Positions 18,337-27,343 of a stretch of 64,000 nucleotides of DNA are shown in pieces; position 1 is the stretch's first letter; every line of letters begins with the position of its first letter. A model generated the notes under the pieces. The model was not told the origin of the DNA. It ran no database searches and saw only the letters and a program-made list of their open reading frames with translations. The translations under genes and the position numbers were made by a program. The stretch comes from Pseudomonadota bacterium (GTDB lineage: Bacteria; Pseudomonadota; Alphaproteobacteria; Caulobacterales; Caulobacteraceae): positions 62,001 through 126,000 of the forward strand of contig JAEXZS010000010.1 in assembly GCA_023451375.1 (NCBI GenBank), in the 5' to 3' direction.

Positions 18337-18602
18337 CAGGCGACGTCCAGGCGGACGGTCAGGCTGGCGGCCTCGTGTCGACGAAGGGCCACACGCATGT
18401 CGTCGACTTTCAGCGCGATCGGATCGCGGCCGAACAGGCCCTCATGCAGCAGTTCGATGCGGGCGCCCTCGACGAAGCCGAGCTCCAGCAGGCGACGCTC
18501 CAGCTCCGCCCTGTGGTTCTCGTGAAGGCAGTGCTCGCCCACCTGGACGATGACGCCGCGGTCGCCGCGGCGGGCCTGGCTCAGCTTGATGGTGTCGGTC
18601 AA
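18336..18602 (-). CDS. feoA: Ferrous iron transport protein A
   Basis: This cytoplasmic SH3-like protein of about 88 residues works with FeoB. The family pattern is seen in RRGDRGVIVQVG, RRLLELGFVEGARIELLHEGLFGRDPIALKVDDMRVALRR… and the final SLTVRLDVA. A TTG at 18602 (LTDTIKLSQ) is proposed as start because no ATG or GTG lies near the conserved N terminus. Longer versions run into the divergent promoter region. The start is the weakest part of the call. Confidence 0.88.
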   Translation of the reverse strand: MTDTIKLSQARRGDRGVIVQVGEHCLHENHRAELERRLLELGFVEGARIELLHEGLFGRDPIALKVDDMRVALRRHEAASLTVRLDVA

Positions 18603-18643
18603 TTCTACGCTCGCACGGGCGAGGCTCCGGGCGCCTCGCGTTT

Positions 18644-18658
18644 TGACAGTGATTATCA
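18644..18658 (-). promoter_or_regulatory. Fur-like box upstream of feoAB
   Basis: On the minus strand the sequence is TGATAAT-C-ACTGTCA, a 7-1-7 arrangement whose two arms match at five of seven positions when folded (TGATAAT against TGACAGT). It lies about 40 bp upstream of the proposed feoA start, where a ferric uptake regulator site is expected. It is also in the region divergent to the cytochrome c gene. The assignment is by resemblance to the classical GATAATnATTATC core only. Confidence 0.45.
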
Positions 18659-18744
18659 GGTGCGCGGGGGCCGCGTCCAGCAGGACAGCTTGACCAATTG
18701 CCGCGCCTCGGCGTTGCGCTATCACGGGAGAAACAGGAGCCGTC

Positions 18745-19242
18745 ATGACCCGTCTGATCCCCCTCGTCGCCGCGCCGCTGATCCTGCTCGCCGCCTGCGG
18801 CCAGGATGGTTCCGGCGCCGCCGACGCGCCGCCCACGCCCGTGCGAGTGCTAAGTGAAGCGGAGAAGACGGCGCTGCTCGCCGCCCTGCCCGCCCCTTAC
18901 GATCAAGCGGATCTGGAGAACGGCCGTCGGGTGTTCGCGCGCTGCCGGTCCTGCCACACGATCACCGAAGGCGGGCCGAACATGACCGGGCCGAACCTGT
19001 ACGGCGTCTTCGGCCGCCAAGCCGGCGGGCAGGTGAAGTACAACTATTCCAGCGTCCTGAAGAGCGCCGGCTTTGTCTGGGACGCCGAGAAGCTGGATCA
19101 CTGGCTGCAGAACCCGCGCGCCTTCCTGCCCGGCAACAAGATGACCTTCCCGGGCCTGCCCGGCGAAGCGGACCGGCGCGACGTCATCGCCTACCTGAAG
19201 GTGGAGACGGGCTACCAGCCAGAACCGGCGCCCGCCTCCTGA
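18745..19242 (+). CDS. Class I c-type cytochrome, predicted lipoprotein
   Basis: This 165-residue protein has a signal peptide and lipobox LAAC (Cys18), then one haem c site CRSCH (Cys67, Cys70, His71) and a distal methionine ligand in PGNKMTFPG (Met133). The fold matches the mitochondrial-like cytochrome c branch (GPNLYGVFGRQAG, YSSVLKSAGFVWD, LDHWLQNPRAFLPG). It is probably an electron carrier anchored in the envelope. It is divergent from feoA and convergent with the RND pump, and no oxidase genes are adjacent. Confidence 0.92.
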   Translation: MTRLIPLVAAPLILLAACGQDGSGAADAPPTPVRVLSEAEKTALLAALPAPYDQADLENGRRVFARCRSCHTITEGGPNMTGPNLYGVFGRQAGGQVKYNYSSVLKSAGFVWDAEKLDHWLQNPRAFLPGNKMTFPGLPGEADRRDVIAYLKVETGYQPEPAPAS

Positions 19243-22200
19243 TCACTCGGCGGGCGTCAGATCGGGCTGCAGCCCGTCGCGCCGTTCCTGGGCCTCCCAT
19301 TCCTCGATCTTGCGCGCCGTGTACTCGGGCGATTTGGTGAAGCGCGCCAGCAGACCGTAGATGACCGGCACCACGAACAGCGTAAGCACCGTCGCGAACA
19401 TGGCGCCGGTGAAGATCACCACGCCGATCGTCTGGCGGCTGCCGGCCCCCGCCCCCTGCCACAGCACCAGCGGCAGCGCGCCGAAGGCGGTGGCGATGGA
19501 GGTCATGATGATCGGCCGCAGGCGCAGGGAGGATGACTCCACGATCGCCTCCCGGATCGAGCGTCCCTGGTCACGCAACTGGTTGGCGAACTCCACGATC
19601 AGGATGCCGTTCTTCGCGGCCACGCCGATCAGGATGATCAGGCCGATCTGACTGTAGATGTTCAGGCTGGAGCCGGCCATCAGCAGGCCGAACAGCCCGC
19701 CGGCCGCCGCGAGCGGCACCGTCAGCATGATCACCGCCGGGGTGATCCAGCTCTCGAACTGCGCCGCGAGAACCAGGAAGACCAGCAACAGCGCCAGGCC
19801 GAAGGCGGCGATCACGGCGCCCCCCGCCTGCTGCTGGTCGCGCGCTGCGCCGCCCCATTGCACCACGACGCCGCCCTGCGGCTGCTTGGCCGCTTCTTCA
19901 CGCAGGAAGGTCACGGCGTCGTCCAGCGTCATGCCGGGATTGAGGTCGGCCTGCAGGGTGATGGCGCGTTGCCGGTCCAGACGCCGCCGCTCGGGCGTGT
20001 CGCCCGTGGTCTGGGTCGTCACGACGGCCGACAACGGCACCAACTGCCCGCCGCCGGTCCCGACATAGAGAGCCTCCAAGTCGCCGACGCTGCGCCGGTT
20101 GTCGCGCTCGGTCTGCAGGATGACGTCGTATTCCTGGCCGCCCTTGATGTAGGTCGTGGCCCGCCTAGAGCCGAACATGGTCTCCAGCGTCCGTCCCACG
20201 GACTGCGACGAGACGCCCAGCGCCGCGGCCTTCTGCGGATCGACGTCAACCAGCAGGCGCGGCGAGTTGGGCTCGTAGTTCAGGCGCGGACGGGAGAACC
20301 CGGGATTGGCCTGGGCGGCGGCCAGCAGCGGCTGAAGCCAGTTGTAGATTTCCCGGTAATCGGTCCCGGTCGCGATCAGCTCGACCGAGTTGGAGTTGCC
20401 GCCGCCCCGCTGGAAGGCGCCCGGCGTCGAGGCGTTGACCTGGGCCCCCGTTTGGTTGCGCAGCCGTCCGTTGAGCTCTTGAGCGATCTCCGCCGCGGAG
20501 CGGTCGCGTTCAGACCAGTCCGCCAGCGTCAGAACGGCGTTGCCGGAGTTGAAGCTGCCGCCGCCGAAGCCCGGCGCCGAGACCAGATAGCTGTCGGCTT
20601 CCCCGTTGGTCCGGTAGTCGGCCAGAAGCGGCTCGAGGCCCAGCATGATCTCGCGCGTGTAGTCGAAGCCGGCGCCCTCGGGACCGGCGACCCGAACGGT
20701 GACGCGACCCCGATCCTCGTCCGGCACCAGCTCGTTGGGCAAGGTCAGGAACATGCCGACCGCGCCCGCAGCGACGAGCACCAGCAGCGCCCCGACGCCG
20801 AAGACCGCGATCCGCTTGCCCAGCAGCATGTCGAGGGAACTGGAATAGGAGCCCTTCAGCCTCTCCATGGCCCAGTCCACCCGCCGCGCGATCCACCCGC
20901 CGGTGTGGGCCGGCTTCAGGATCTTGGACGCCAGCATGGGCGAGAGACTGAGCGCCAGGAAGGCGGAGAAGGCCACGGCCGCGGCGATGGCGGCGGCCAG
21001 CTCCACGAACAGCCGACCGACGTAGCCCGGCAGGAACAGCAGAGGCGCGAACACCGACAGCAGCACGATGGTGGTCGCCACGACGGCGAAGAAGACCTGC
21101 CGCGCGCCACGCTCGGCCGCGACCAGCGGCGGCTCGCCATGATCCAGCCGACGCTGGATGTTCTCGGTGACGACGATGGCGTCATCCACCACTAGGCCGA
21201 TCGCCAGCACCAGGGCCAGCAGCGTCAGCAGGTTCAGCGAAAAGCCGAGCGGCGCCAGGACGATGAAAGTCGCGAGCAGGCAGATCGGCGCGACCACGGA
21301 AGGAATCAGCGCGGCGCGCAGACTGCCCAGGAAGATGAAGTTGACCAGCGCCACCAGCGCCATCGAGATGCCGATGGTGATCCAGACCTCGTCGATTGCG
21401 TGAGAGGTGAAGACTGAATTGTCGGATCCCACCTCCAGCGTCACGCTGGGCGGCAGGGTCGGCTGGACCTCTTCGATCATTCTGCGCACGCCGTCGGAAA
21501 TCGCCAGGTCGTTCGATTGCGCCTGCCGCGTGACCGCCAGACCGATCTGGTCCTGGCTGTTGCCCCGGAACAGGCGGCGGTCCTCTTCCGGCGCTTCCTC
21601 GACACGGGCGATGTCGCCCAGCCGGGTCACGTAGGTGGGCTGGCCCTGGATGATGGCCGATGATCCGCTGCCGGCGCCGGTCGCCACGGTCGCGGATTGG
21701 GAGGCCGAGCCCCGCGTGCCGATGGGGAGTTCCCGAAAGTCCGCGGGCGCCGCGTAGTTCCGCGCCACCCGGACGGTGTAGTTCTTGGCCGTCGATTCCA
21801 GCGAACCGGCGGGCAGTTCGACGTTTTGGCTGGTCAGCGCCGTCTCGACGTCGGTGACCGTCAGGCCGCGCGCCGCCAGGGCGGCGGGATCCAGCCAGAT
21901 GCGCATCGAATAGCGCTGCTCGCCGTAGATGTTGACCTGCGCCACGCCCGGCACGGTCGCCAGGCGATCGACCAGGTAGCGATCGGCGTAGTCGGTCAGC
22001 TGGAGCCGGTTCAGCGTGTTCGATCGCAGGAACAGGATCATGATCGGTTGACTGTCGGAATCGGCCTTGGCCACCTCCGGCGGATCGGCCTGGTCCGGCA
22101 GATTGCCGACCACGCGGCTGACGCGGTCGCGCACGTCATTGGCGGCGTCGTCGATGTTGCGATCCAGCGAGAACTCGATGTTGACGTTCGATCGCCCATC

Positions 22201-22455
22201 TCGGCTGGTGGAATTGATCCGCTCGACGCCCTGGATGCCGGCGATCTGCTGCTCGATCGGCTCCGTGATCCGGCTCTCGATCACCTCGGCCGAGGCGCCG
22301 GCGTAGCTGGTGTTGACCGAGACGATCGGCGGATCGACATCGGGCAGCTCCCGCACCGGCAGGAAGAAGAAGGCCGCCAGGCCGATGACGCAGAGCACGA
22401 TGGCGGCGACGGCCGCGAACACGGGCCGCCGGACCGAGACGTCGGACAGCATCAT
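19243..22455 (-). CDS. RND (HAE1-type) multidrug efflux permease
   Basis: This 1070-residue inner-membrane proton antiporter drives drugs or hydrophobic compounds out through a tripartite pump. The N terminus SVRRPVFAAVAAIVLCVIGLAAFFFLPVRELP is a typical first helix with the SVRRP motif. The proton-relay pair is in GLVVDDAIVVTENIQR in the fourth helix, and the second repeat ends with FTGAMFATVLTLFVVPVIY. Two large periplasmic loops are present. It overlaps the adaptor stop by ATGA. No outer-membrane TolC gene follows, so the pump likely borrows one. The MexF/OqxB-like subgroup is a guess. Confidence 0.94.
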   Translation of the reverse strand: MMLSDVSVRRPVFAAVAAIVLCVIGLAAFFFLPVRELPDVDPPIVSVNTSYAGASAEVIESRITEPIEQQIAGIQGVERINSTSRDGRSNVNIEFSLDRNIDDAANDVRDRVSRVVGNLPDQADPPEVAKADSDSQPIMILFLRSNTLNRLQLTDYADRYLVDRLATVPGVAQVNIYGEQRYSMRIWLDPAALAARGLTVTDVETALTSQNVELPAGSLESTAKNYTVRVARNYAAPADFRELPIGTRGSASQSATVATGAGSGSSAIIQGQPTYVTRLGDIARVEEAPEEDRRLFRGNSQDQIGLAVTRQAQSNDLAISDGVRRMIEEVQPTLPPSVTLEVGSDNSVFTSHAIDEVWITIGISMALVALVNFIFLGSLRAALIPSVVAPICLLATFIVLAPLGFSLNLLTLLALVLAIGLVVDDAIVVTENIQRRLDHGEPPLVAAERGARQVFFAVVATTIVLLSVFAPLLFLPGYVGRLFVELAAAIAAAVAFSAFLALSLSPMLASKILKPAHTGGWIARRVDWAMERLKGSYSSSLDMLLGKRIAVFGVGALLVLVAAGAVGMFLTLPNELVPDEDRGRVTVRVAGPEGAGFDYTREIMLGLEPLLADYRTNGEADSYLVSAPGFGGGSFNSGNAVLTLADWSERDRSAAEIAQELNGRLRNQTGAQVNASTPGAFQRGGGNSNSVELIATGTDYREIYNWLQPLLAAAQANPGFSRPRLNYEPNSPRLLVDVDPQKAAALGVSSQSVGRTLETMFGSRRATTYIKGGQEYDVILQTERDNRRSVGDLEALYVGTGGGQLVPLSAVVTTQTTGDTPERRRLDRQRAITLQADLNPGMTLDDAVTFLREEAAKQPQGGVVVQWGGAARDQQQAGGAVIAAFGLALLLVFLVLAAQFESWITPAVIMLTVPLAAAGGLFGLLMAGSSLNIYSQIGLIILIGVAAKNGILIVEFANQLRDQGRSIREAIVESSSLRLRPIIMTSIATAFGALPLVLWQGAGAGSRQTIGVVIFTGAMFATVLTLFVVPVIYGLLARFTKSPEYTARKIEEWEAQERRDGLQPDLTPAE

Positions 22456-23552
22456 TGGCGCGCGCCCCGCTGCCCAGCCCCGGTCGCGGCCGTGGTGATG
22501 GGCGAGCCCGGCTGGATGCGGTTCAGGCCGGAGCCGACGATGCGATCGCCGGGCTCGAGGCCGGAGAGGACCTCGACCATCCCGTCCTCGACGGCGCCGG
22601 TCTCGACCTCGACGCGTTGAGCCGTGGAACCTTCCGCCCCCCGGGCGATTCGATAGACGAAGGCGCCCGCGCCCTCGTACTGGACCGAAGCCTCGGGGAT
22701 GGCCGGGGACTGCCGCAGCCCCTGCTGCACCGCGACCCGCAGCATCATGCCGGGACGGATGCGACCGCCGGGATTCGGGAACTCGGCCCGCGCCGTCGCC
22801 GACCGAGTCGTCTCGTTCACGCGGGTGTCGATCAGGGCGATGCGCCCCCGGAAGGGCTCGTCGCCGTAGGCGTCGGCCGTGGCGGTGATCGGCACGCCGG
22901 GCCGCAGCACGTTCAGGTACCGCTCCGGCAGCGGGAAATCGACGCGGATGGTCGAAGTGTCGTCCAGGGTCGTGATGACCGCGCCCGGATTGATCAGCGT
23001 CCCCGGCGTGATGGTCGTGAGCCCCAGGGTTCCCGCGAAGGGGGCGCGAATGACCCGGTCGCCGCGTCGCGCCTGCGCCGCCTCCAGCGAGGCTTGGGTC
23101 GTTTCAAGAGCGGTCTCCGCCTGCTCCAGCATGACCATGGGGGCGACCCCGCGATCGGCCAGGGCCTTGTAGCGGTCGTACTCGCGCTGGGCCTGGGCGA
23201 CGTTGGCGCGGGCCTCAATGATGGCGGCGTCCTCCTCGCGCGCCTGCAACTCGACCAGGGGAGCGCCGGCGGCGACCCGCTGACCGTCGGTGAAGAGGAC
23301 GCGGGTGATCAGCTCGGTTGTCGACGAGGTGATGTTCACCGACCGGGCGCCGCGCGCGACGCCCAGGACCCTCAGCTGATCGGAGAACGGGTGCGAGGTC
23401 ACGACCGCTTCCGACACCTGCTGGGCGCGTCCCGGCCCGCCTGGACCGGCGGCCGGACCATCCGACGCCAGGGCGATCCGCAGGATCGCCGCCAGCACCA
23501 TGAGACCAAGCAGGACCGCGGCTGCGATCAGGAAGAAGTGGCGTTTGATCAC
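22452..23552 (-). CDS. RND efflux periplasmic adaptor (membrane fusion protein)
   Basis: This protein of about 366 residues bridges the permease and an outer-membrane channel. An N-terminal anchor (IKRHFFLIAAAVLLGLMVLAA) is followed by the barrel-sandwich (lipoyl-like) halves (GQRVAAGAPLVELQAREED; APFAGTLGLTTITPGTLINPG), a coiled-coil hairpin (AQREYDRYKALADRG … ALETTQASLEAAQARRGD) and beta-barrel domains. The frame is open upstream to an ATG at 23657. The GTG at 23552 is preferred because it places the anchor at the N terminus, though no clear ribosome-binding site precedes either. A GCGAG-AA-CTCGC palindrome just upstream of this GTG may be an operator. Confidence 0.88.
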   Translation of the reverse strand: MIKRHFFLIAAAVLLGLMVLAAILRIALASDGPAAGPGGPGRAQQVSEAVVTSHPFSDQLRVLGVARGARSVNITSSTTELITRVLFTDGQRVAAGAPLVELQAREEDAAIIEARANVAQAQREYDRYKALADRGVAPMVMLEQAETALETTQASLEAAQARRGDRVIRAPFAGTLGLTTITPGTLINPGAVITTLDDTSTIRVDFPLPERYLNVLRPGVPITATADAYGDEPFRGRIALIDTRVNETTRSATARAEFPNPGGRIRPGMMLRVAVQQGLRQSPAIPEASVQYEGAGAFVYRIARGAEGSTAQRVEVETGAVEDGMVEVLSGLEPGDRIVGSGLNRIQPGSPITTAATGAGQRGARQ

Positions 23553-23666
23553 GCGAGAACTCGCAAGACGGGGGAGACGCGCACGCTTAGCGGCTGGGGC
23601 CGCTGGCGCAACATTAAGTCTCTGTAACGCAGACCCCGACGGTTTCCGTCGCTTCATTCAGTCGCG

Positions 23667-24428
23667 TCAGAAGCGCCGCCACAGCGCCAGCACCGGTCCG
23701 CGCGTCAGAGGCGTCTCGCGCCCCGCCACCGTCTGCCGCCACCCGGCCTGAACGCTCCAGTCGCCGAAGTCCCGCACCAGCGAGGCCTCGACGGATAGCC
23801 AGCGCGCGCCGGCGTCCGCCGCGCCGCCGTAAGCCTGGCCCAGCGCCATCCATCCGTCGCCGAACCGCCCGCCGACCGTCGCGTCAATGCGGATCTCGTC
23901 CGGCAGCCCGTCGCGGAACCGGCGCGCGGTCTGCAGCTCGGCGAAGACCTGATCCGGCCAAGGGCCGTTTTCGGGACCCGCCATGGAGCGGCCGATGGAG
24001 GCGCGAATCTCCCAGTCGTGCTCGCCTGCGCCGGGCGCCGCATAGCCGGCGTTCCTTCCTTCGCCTCCCCAGGCGTACCCGGCGTAGAGGCTGATGGCGT
24101 TGGCCTCGTCCCGATGGACTTGCCAGGTGAGGCCCAGTTCGACAGGGCCGCGCCCCTCGTAGTCCACGAAGGCGTCCTGTCCGTCCTGCCAGTCCGCCTT
24201 CAGCTGCACCGTCAGCTCATCCGTCAGGCCGTACTCGGCGAACAGGCCCAGGCTGGCGTCGCTACGTTCCTCGGGCAAAGGGGCCACGGCGCCGCTAGGG
24301 TCCAGCCCGTCCGCCGCGCGCATGTCCTCGAACTTAACGATCGCCTGACCAGCCCCCTTCGGCTGGACCCACGCGCCAGCCTGTGCGCCGCCCGCCTGCG
24401 CGACCGCGACGCCGAGGATCAGGATCAG
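23667..24428 (-). CDS. Secreted or outer-membrane protein of unknown function (beta-barrel-like)
   Basis: I do not recognise the family. The roughly 250 residues begin with a signal-peptide-like stretch (LILILGVAVAQAGGAQAGA), then GAWVQPKGAGQAIVKF and many alternating aromatic/polar strands (SLGLFAEYGLTDELTVQLKADW, ISLYAGYAWGGEG, WLSVEASLVRDFGDWSVQAGW), ending in an aromatic residue (WRRF). This is the pattern of outer-membrane beta barrels. There is no ATG, GTG or TTG near the signal sequence. A CTG at 24428 overlaps the aldolase stop (CTGA) and is the best placed start. The C-terminal Phe fits BAM recognition. Confidence 0.6.
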   Translation of the reverse strand: MILILGVAVAQAGGAQAGAWVQPKGAGQAIVKFEDMRAADGLDPSGAVAPLPEERSDASLGLFAEYGLTDELTVQLKADWQDGQDAFVDYEGRGPVELGLTWQVHRDEANAISLYAGYAWGGEGRNAGYAAPGAGEHDWEIRASIGRSMAGPENGPWPDQVFAELQTARRFRDGLPDEIRIDATVGGRFGDGWMALGQAYGGAADAGARWLSVEASLVRDFGDWSVQAGWRQTVAGRETPLTRGPVLALWRRF

Positions 24429-25189
24429 GCGTCGTATCCGGGCGACCTGCGATCCAGCTGCCGCAGCGCGCCTGGCCAAGCCAGGGCGGAGACGAAGCCG
24501 ATGCCCCGGCCCTGCTCGCGCGTCTCCGCCTGCGTCGCTTCCGGCGCGATCAGCACCCGATCGCGGCCCGCGGCCAGCGCCGCGATCTGCTGGGCGCACG
24601 CGCGCTCCAGGAAGAAGATGCCGATCCATGCCTGCGCCGCCGTCTCCCCGACCGCCAGCGTGCCGTGGTTGCGCAGCAGCATCAGCGGCTTGTCCCCCAG
24701 GTCGGCCACCAGACGTTCGCGTTCGTCATGGTGCAGCGCCAACCCCTCGTAGCCATGATACGCAACCTGATGCTGCAGTAAACACGCGTTCTGGCTTATC
24801 GGCAGAAGACCCTCGGCCTGCGCCGCCACGCCGACGCCCGCGACGGTGTGGAGATGGATCACGAACCGGGCGTCCTCCCTGGCGGCGTGGACGGCGGAAT
24901 GAATGGTGAAGCCCGCCGGATTGATGAAGTGCGGCGTCTCTTGGACTATCGAACCCTCCAGATCGACCTTCACCAGCGACGACGCCGTGATCTCGTCGAA
25001 ATAGAAGCCGTAGGGATTGATCAGGAAGTGATGCTCCGGCCCCGGCACGCGCGCCGAGATATGGGTGAAGATCATGTCGTCCCAGCCGTGCAGCGCGACC
25101 AGTCGATAAAGCGCCGCCAGCTCGACACGAACCTGCCATTCCGCCTCGGACACGCGCGACTTCAGTGACGTCTGGTTGCCGTCGGCCAT
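24425..25189 (-). CDS. Class II aldolase/adducin family protein
   Basis: This 254-residue protein has the fuculose-1-phosphate aldolase fold. Zinc ligands are visible as FTIHSAVHAAR and RFVIHLHTVAG (HxH), with a third histidine in LLRNHGTLAVG. GWDDMIFTHISARVPG is typical of the bacterial adducin-like branch. The substrate cannot be assigned. Many members lack sugar-phosphate partners in the operon, as here. The gene overlaps the downstream beta-barrel-like gene by four bases. Confidence 0.88.
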   Translation of the reverse strand: MADGNQTSLKSRVSEAEWQVRVELAALYRLVALHGWDDMIFTHISARVPGPEHHFLINPYGFYFDEITASSLVKVDLEGSIVQETPHFINPAGFTIHSAVHAAREDARFVIHLHTVAGVGVAAQAEGLLPISQNACLLQHQVAYHGYEGLALHHDERERLVADLGDKPLMLLRNHGTLAVGETAAQAWIGIFFLERACAQQIAALAAGRDRVLIAPEATQAETREQGRGIGFVSALAWPGALRQLDRRSPGYDA

Positions 25190-25287
25190 CGTTTCCTCCG
25201 CCTCTCAAAGGGTTTCCTCACCGTCCCCTTGCTGATGCCCGACGTCAACCGGCAGAGCGTACGTTAACCGTGCGGGTTCACACGTTG

Positions 25288-25302
25288 TTAACCTCAACTT
25301 CA
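25288..25302. promoter_or_regulatory. CtrA-like box (TTAA-N7-TTCA)
   Basis: TTAA, seven bases, then TTCA lies about 50 bp upstream of the DUF2336 gene start at 25353, with one mismatch to the CtrA consensus TTAA-N7-TTAA. A second, weaker match (TTAA-N7-GGTT) is at 25264-25278. The region separates divergent genes, so either could be controlled. This is a consensus match only. Confidence 0.3.
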
Positions 25303-25352
25303 CGACCCTGCTGCTAGTCCTCCGTTGATTCCGCACTGGCCAGGGAGCCGCC

Positions 25353-26483
25353 GTGTCCGCTGTATTGCAGTTCAGCACGCCCGCCGCGTCATCCCGGGCC
25401 GCGCCCGCGGAGCTGCTGGCGCTGGCGCGGAGCCGCACGCCGGACGATCGGCAGCGGCTTCTGCTCGGCGTCGCCAGCCTGTGTGACTCCGCTCCGCCGG
25501 GATCGGAGATGGAACCGGTCCTCAGCGAGATATTCCTGACGCTGGCGGCCCAGGCCGAAACCGACATCCGCAAAGTCCTGGCGGAGCGGCTGGCGGGCTC
25601 CGAATGGGCTCCCCCGGCGCTGATCAACATGCTGGCGCTTGACGAGATCGAGATCGCCCGCCCCGTGATCCTGGCCAGTCCGCTGCTGAAGGACGCCGAT
25701 CTGATCCGCGTCCTGGTCGAGGCGACGCTGGAGCACCAGATCGCGGTCGCGCGCCGTCCCGCTCTGAATGAGCGCGTCGTGGAGGCGATCATCGATCGCG
25801 GCGAGGCGGTCACCATGACCGCGCTGGCTTCGAACCGATCAGCGCGAATCAGCGAGTCCTCCCTGATGCGGCTGGTCGAGCATTCCCGCCGGATCGCCGG
25901 CCTACGGGCGCCCCTGACCCGCCACCCGAAACTCAGCGAGGAGATGGCTCGCCAGTTGTACCAGTGGGTCGGCCAAGCGCTGCGGCAGTCGATCGGCGAA
26001 CGCTTCCGCCTCGACGAGAATCAACTCGCCGCCTCGATCGAGCAGGCCGTGCAGACCGCCGCCTCCGGCGCCGCCTGGCGTTCGATCCCTACGCCGACGG
26101 GCCGCCGCGAGGAGCGGGAGCGGATGGAGATGGAGCGCCGGCTGGTGGAGAAGCTGAGCGCGGCCGGCCAACTGCGGCCCGGCCTCCTCATCCGCGCATT
26201 GCGCGAGCAGCGCTTCGGCCTGTTCGAACAGTCGCTCGCGGCGCTTGGCGGCTTCAGCCTGGCCCAGGTGCGCGGCGCGGTTCAAGCGCCGACGGCGGAG
26301 CCGCTCTATCTGGCCTGCATCGCGGTGGGCGTGGACCGGGCCGTCTTCCCCTCGCTGCTGACCGAAGTCCGTCGCCAGACCGGCGGCCTACCCGCCGATA
26401 AGGGCTGGACCGCCACCGTCATCAGCGCTGGAACGGCCGCCCGGGCCTTCCGCCAGATGATGGAAAAACCGCCGGTCATTTGA
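25353..26483 (+). CDS. DUF2336 domain-containing protein (first copy)
   Basis: This 376-residue, mostly helical protein belongs to the alphaproteobacterial DUF2336 family, whose members look like HEAT-type helical repeats. The function is unknown. Repeated helix pairs are seen, for example LSEIFLTLAAQAETDIRKVLAERLAGSEWAPPALI, DEIEIARPVILASPLLKDADLIRVL and EAVTMTALASNRSARISESSLMRL. There is no signal peptide or membrane span. The GTG at 25353 is preceded by CAGGGAG. A second DUF2336 gene lies on the opposite strand at 27816-28958, with nadK and an Hpt gene in between. Confidence 0.85.
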   Translation: MSAVLQFSTPAASSRAAPAELLALARSRTPDDRQRLLLGVASLCDSAPPGSEMEPVLSEIFLTLAAQAETDIRKVLAERLAGSEWAPPALINMLALDEIEIARPVILASPLLKDADLIRVLVEATLEHQIAVARRPALNERVVEAIIDRGEAVTMTALASNRSARISESSLMRLVEHSRRIAGLRAPLTRHPKLSEEMARQLYQWVGQALRQSIGERFRLDENQLAASIEQAVQTAASGAAWRSIPTPTGRREERERMEMERRLVEKLSAAGQLRPGLLIRALREQRFGLFEQSLAALGGFSLAQVRGAVQAPTAEPLYLACIAVGVDRAVFPSLLTEVRRQTGGLPADKGWTATVISAGTAARAFRQMMEKPPVI

Positions 26484-26514
26484 CTTTGCGGCGAAGCTCC
26501 GCTCACGTCCCGGC

Positions 26515-27285
26515 GTGATCGCGCGCCCTTCCCTCGCCTTCGTGGCCAGTGACCGACCCGAGGCCCAGCAGGCCCGGCAGGCGCTGGTCGCGCGCTACGG
26601 CTCCACGCCGGAAGCCGAGGCCGACGTCATCGTCGCCCTGGGCGGCGACGGCCAGATGCTGGAAACGCTGCACGGCAATCTGCGACGCCGAACGCCCGTG
26701 TTCGGCATGAATCGCGGCTCGGTCGGCTTTCTGATGAACGACTTCGAGGAAGACGGCCTGCTCGAGCGCATCGCCGGCGCCGAGCGCACAGTCATCCACC
26801 CGCTGCAGATGGATGCTTGGACCGAGAGCGGAGAGGTCCACACCGGCCTGGCCATCAACGAGGTGTCGCTGCTGCGTCAGACGCGTCAGAGCGCCAAGCT
26901 TCGCATCACGGTCGACGGCCGCGTGCGATTGGAAGAGCTGTCCTGCGACGGCTGCATGGTGGCGACGCCGGCGGGATCGACCGCCTACAACCTGTCCGCC
27001 CACGGCCCGATCATCCCATTGGACGCCCGCATCCTGGCCCTGACGCCGATCAGCGCCTTCCGTCCCCGCCGCTGGCGCGGCGCCCTGCTCTCGCACGAGG
27101 CGCGCGTGGCCTTCGACGTGCTGGAGGCCGACAAACGGCCGGTCTCGGCGACCGCCGACAATTTCGAAGTGCGGCGCGTGGCCCGCGTCGAGGTGCGCGA
27201 GCGGCGCGACATCGCCCTGACCATGCTGTTCGACGCAGGCCGTTCCTATGAGGAACGCGTCATGGCCGAGCAGTTCTCGAACTGA
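26515..27285 (+). CDS. nadK: NAD kinase
   Basis: This 256-residue enzyme phosphorylates NAD to NADP using ATP or polyphosphate. The catalytic GGDGQML is at 43-49, followed by GMNRGSVGFLMND and the NAD-binding NEVSLLR and DGCMVATPAGSTAYNLSAHGP. The GTG at 26515 starts right at the conserved N terminus. It is on the short side for the family but normal for alphaproteobacteria. The gap to the DUF2336 gene upstream is about 30 bp and the next gene (Hpt) starts 58 bp downstream. Confidence 0.95.
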   Translation: MIARPSLAFVASDRPEAQQARQALVARYGSTPEAEADVIVALGGDGQMLETLHGNLRRRTPVFGMNRGSVGFLMNDFEEDGLLERIAGAERTVIHPLQMDAWTESGEVHTGLAINEVSLLRQTRQSAKLRITVDGRVRLEELSCDGCMVATPAGSTAYNLSAHGPIIPLDARILALTPISAFRPRRWRGALLSHEARVAFDVLEADKRPVSATADNFEVRRVARVEVRERRDIALTMLFDAGRSYEERVMAEQFSN

Positions 27286-27343
27286 GAGTCACGCCTTCTT
27301 AAGGCTGATGGGGCAGGATCGCGCGAAACCGTATGGGACCGCT

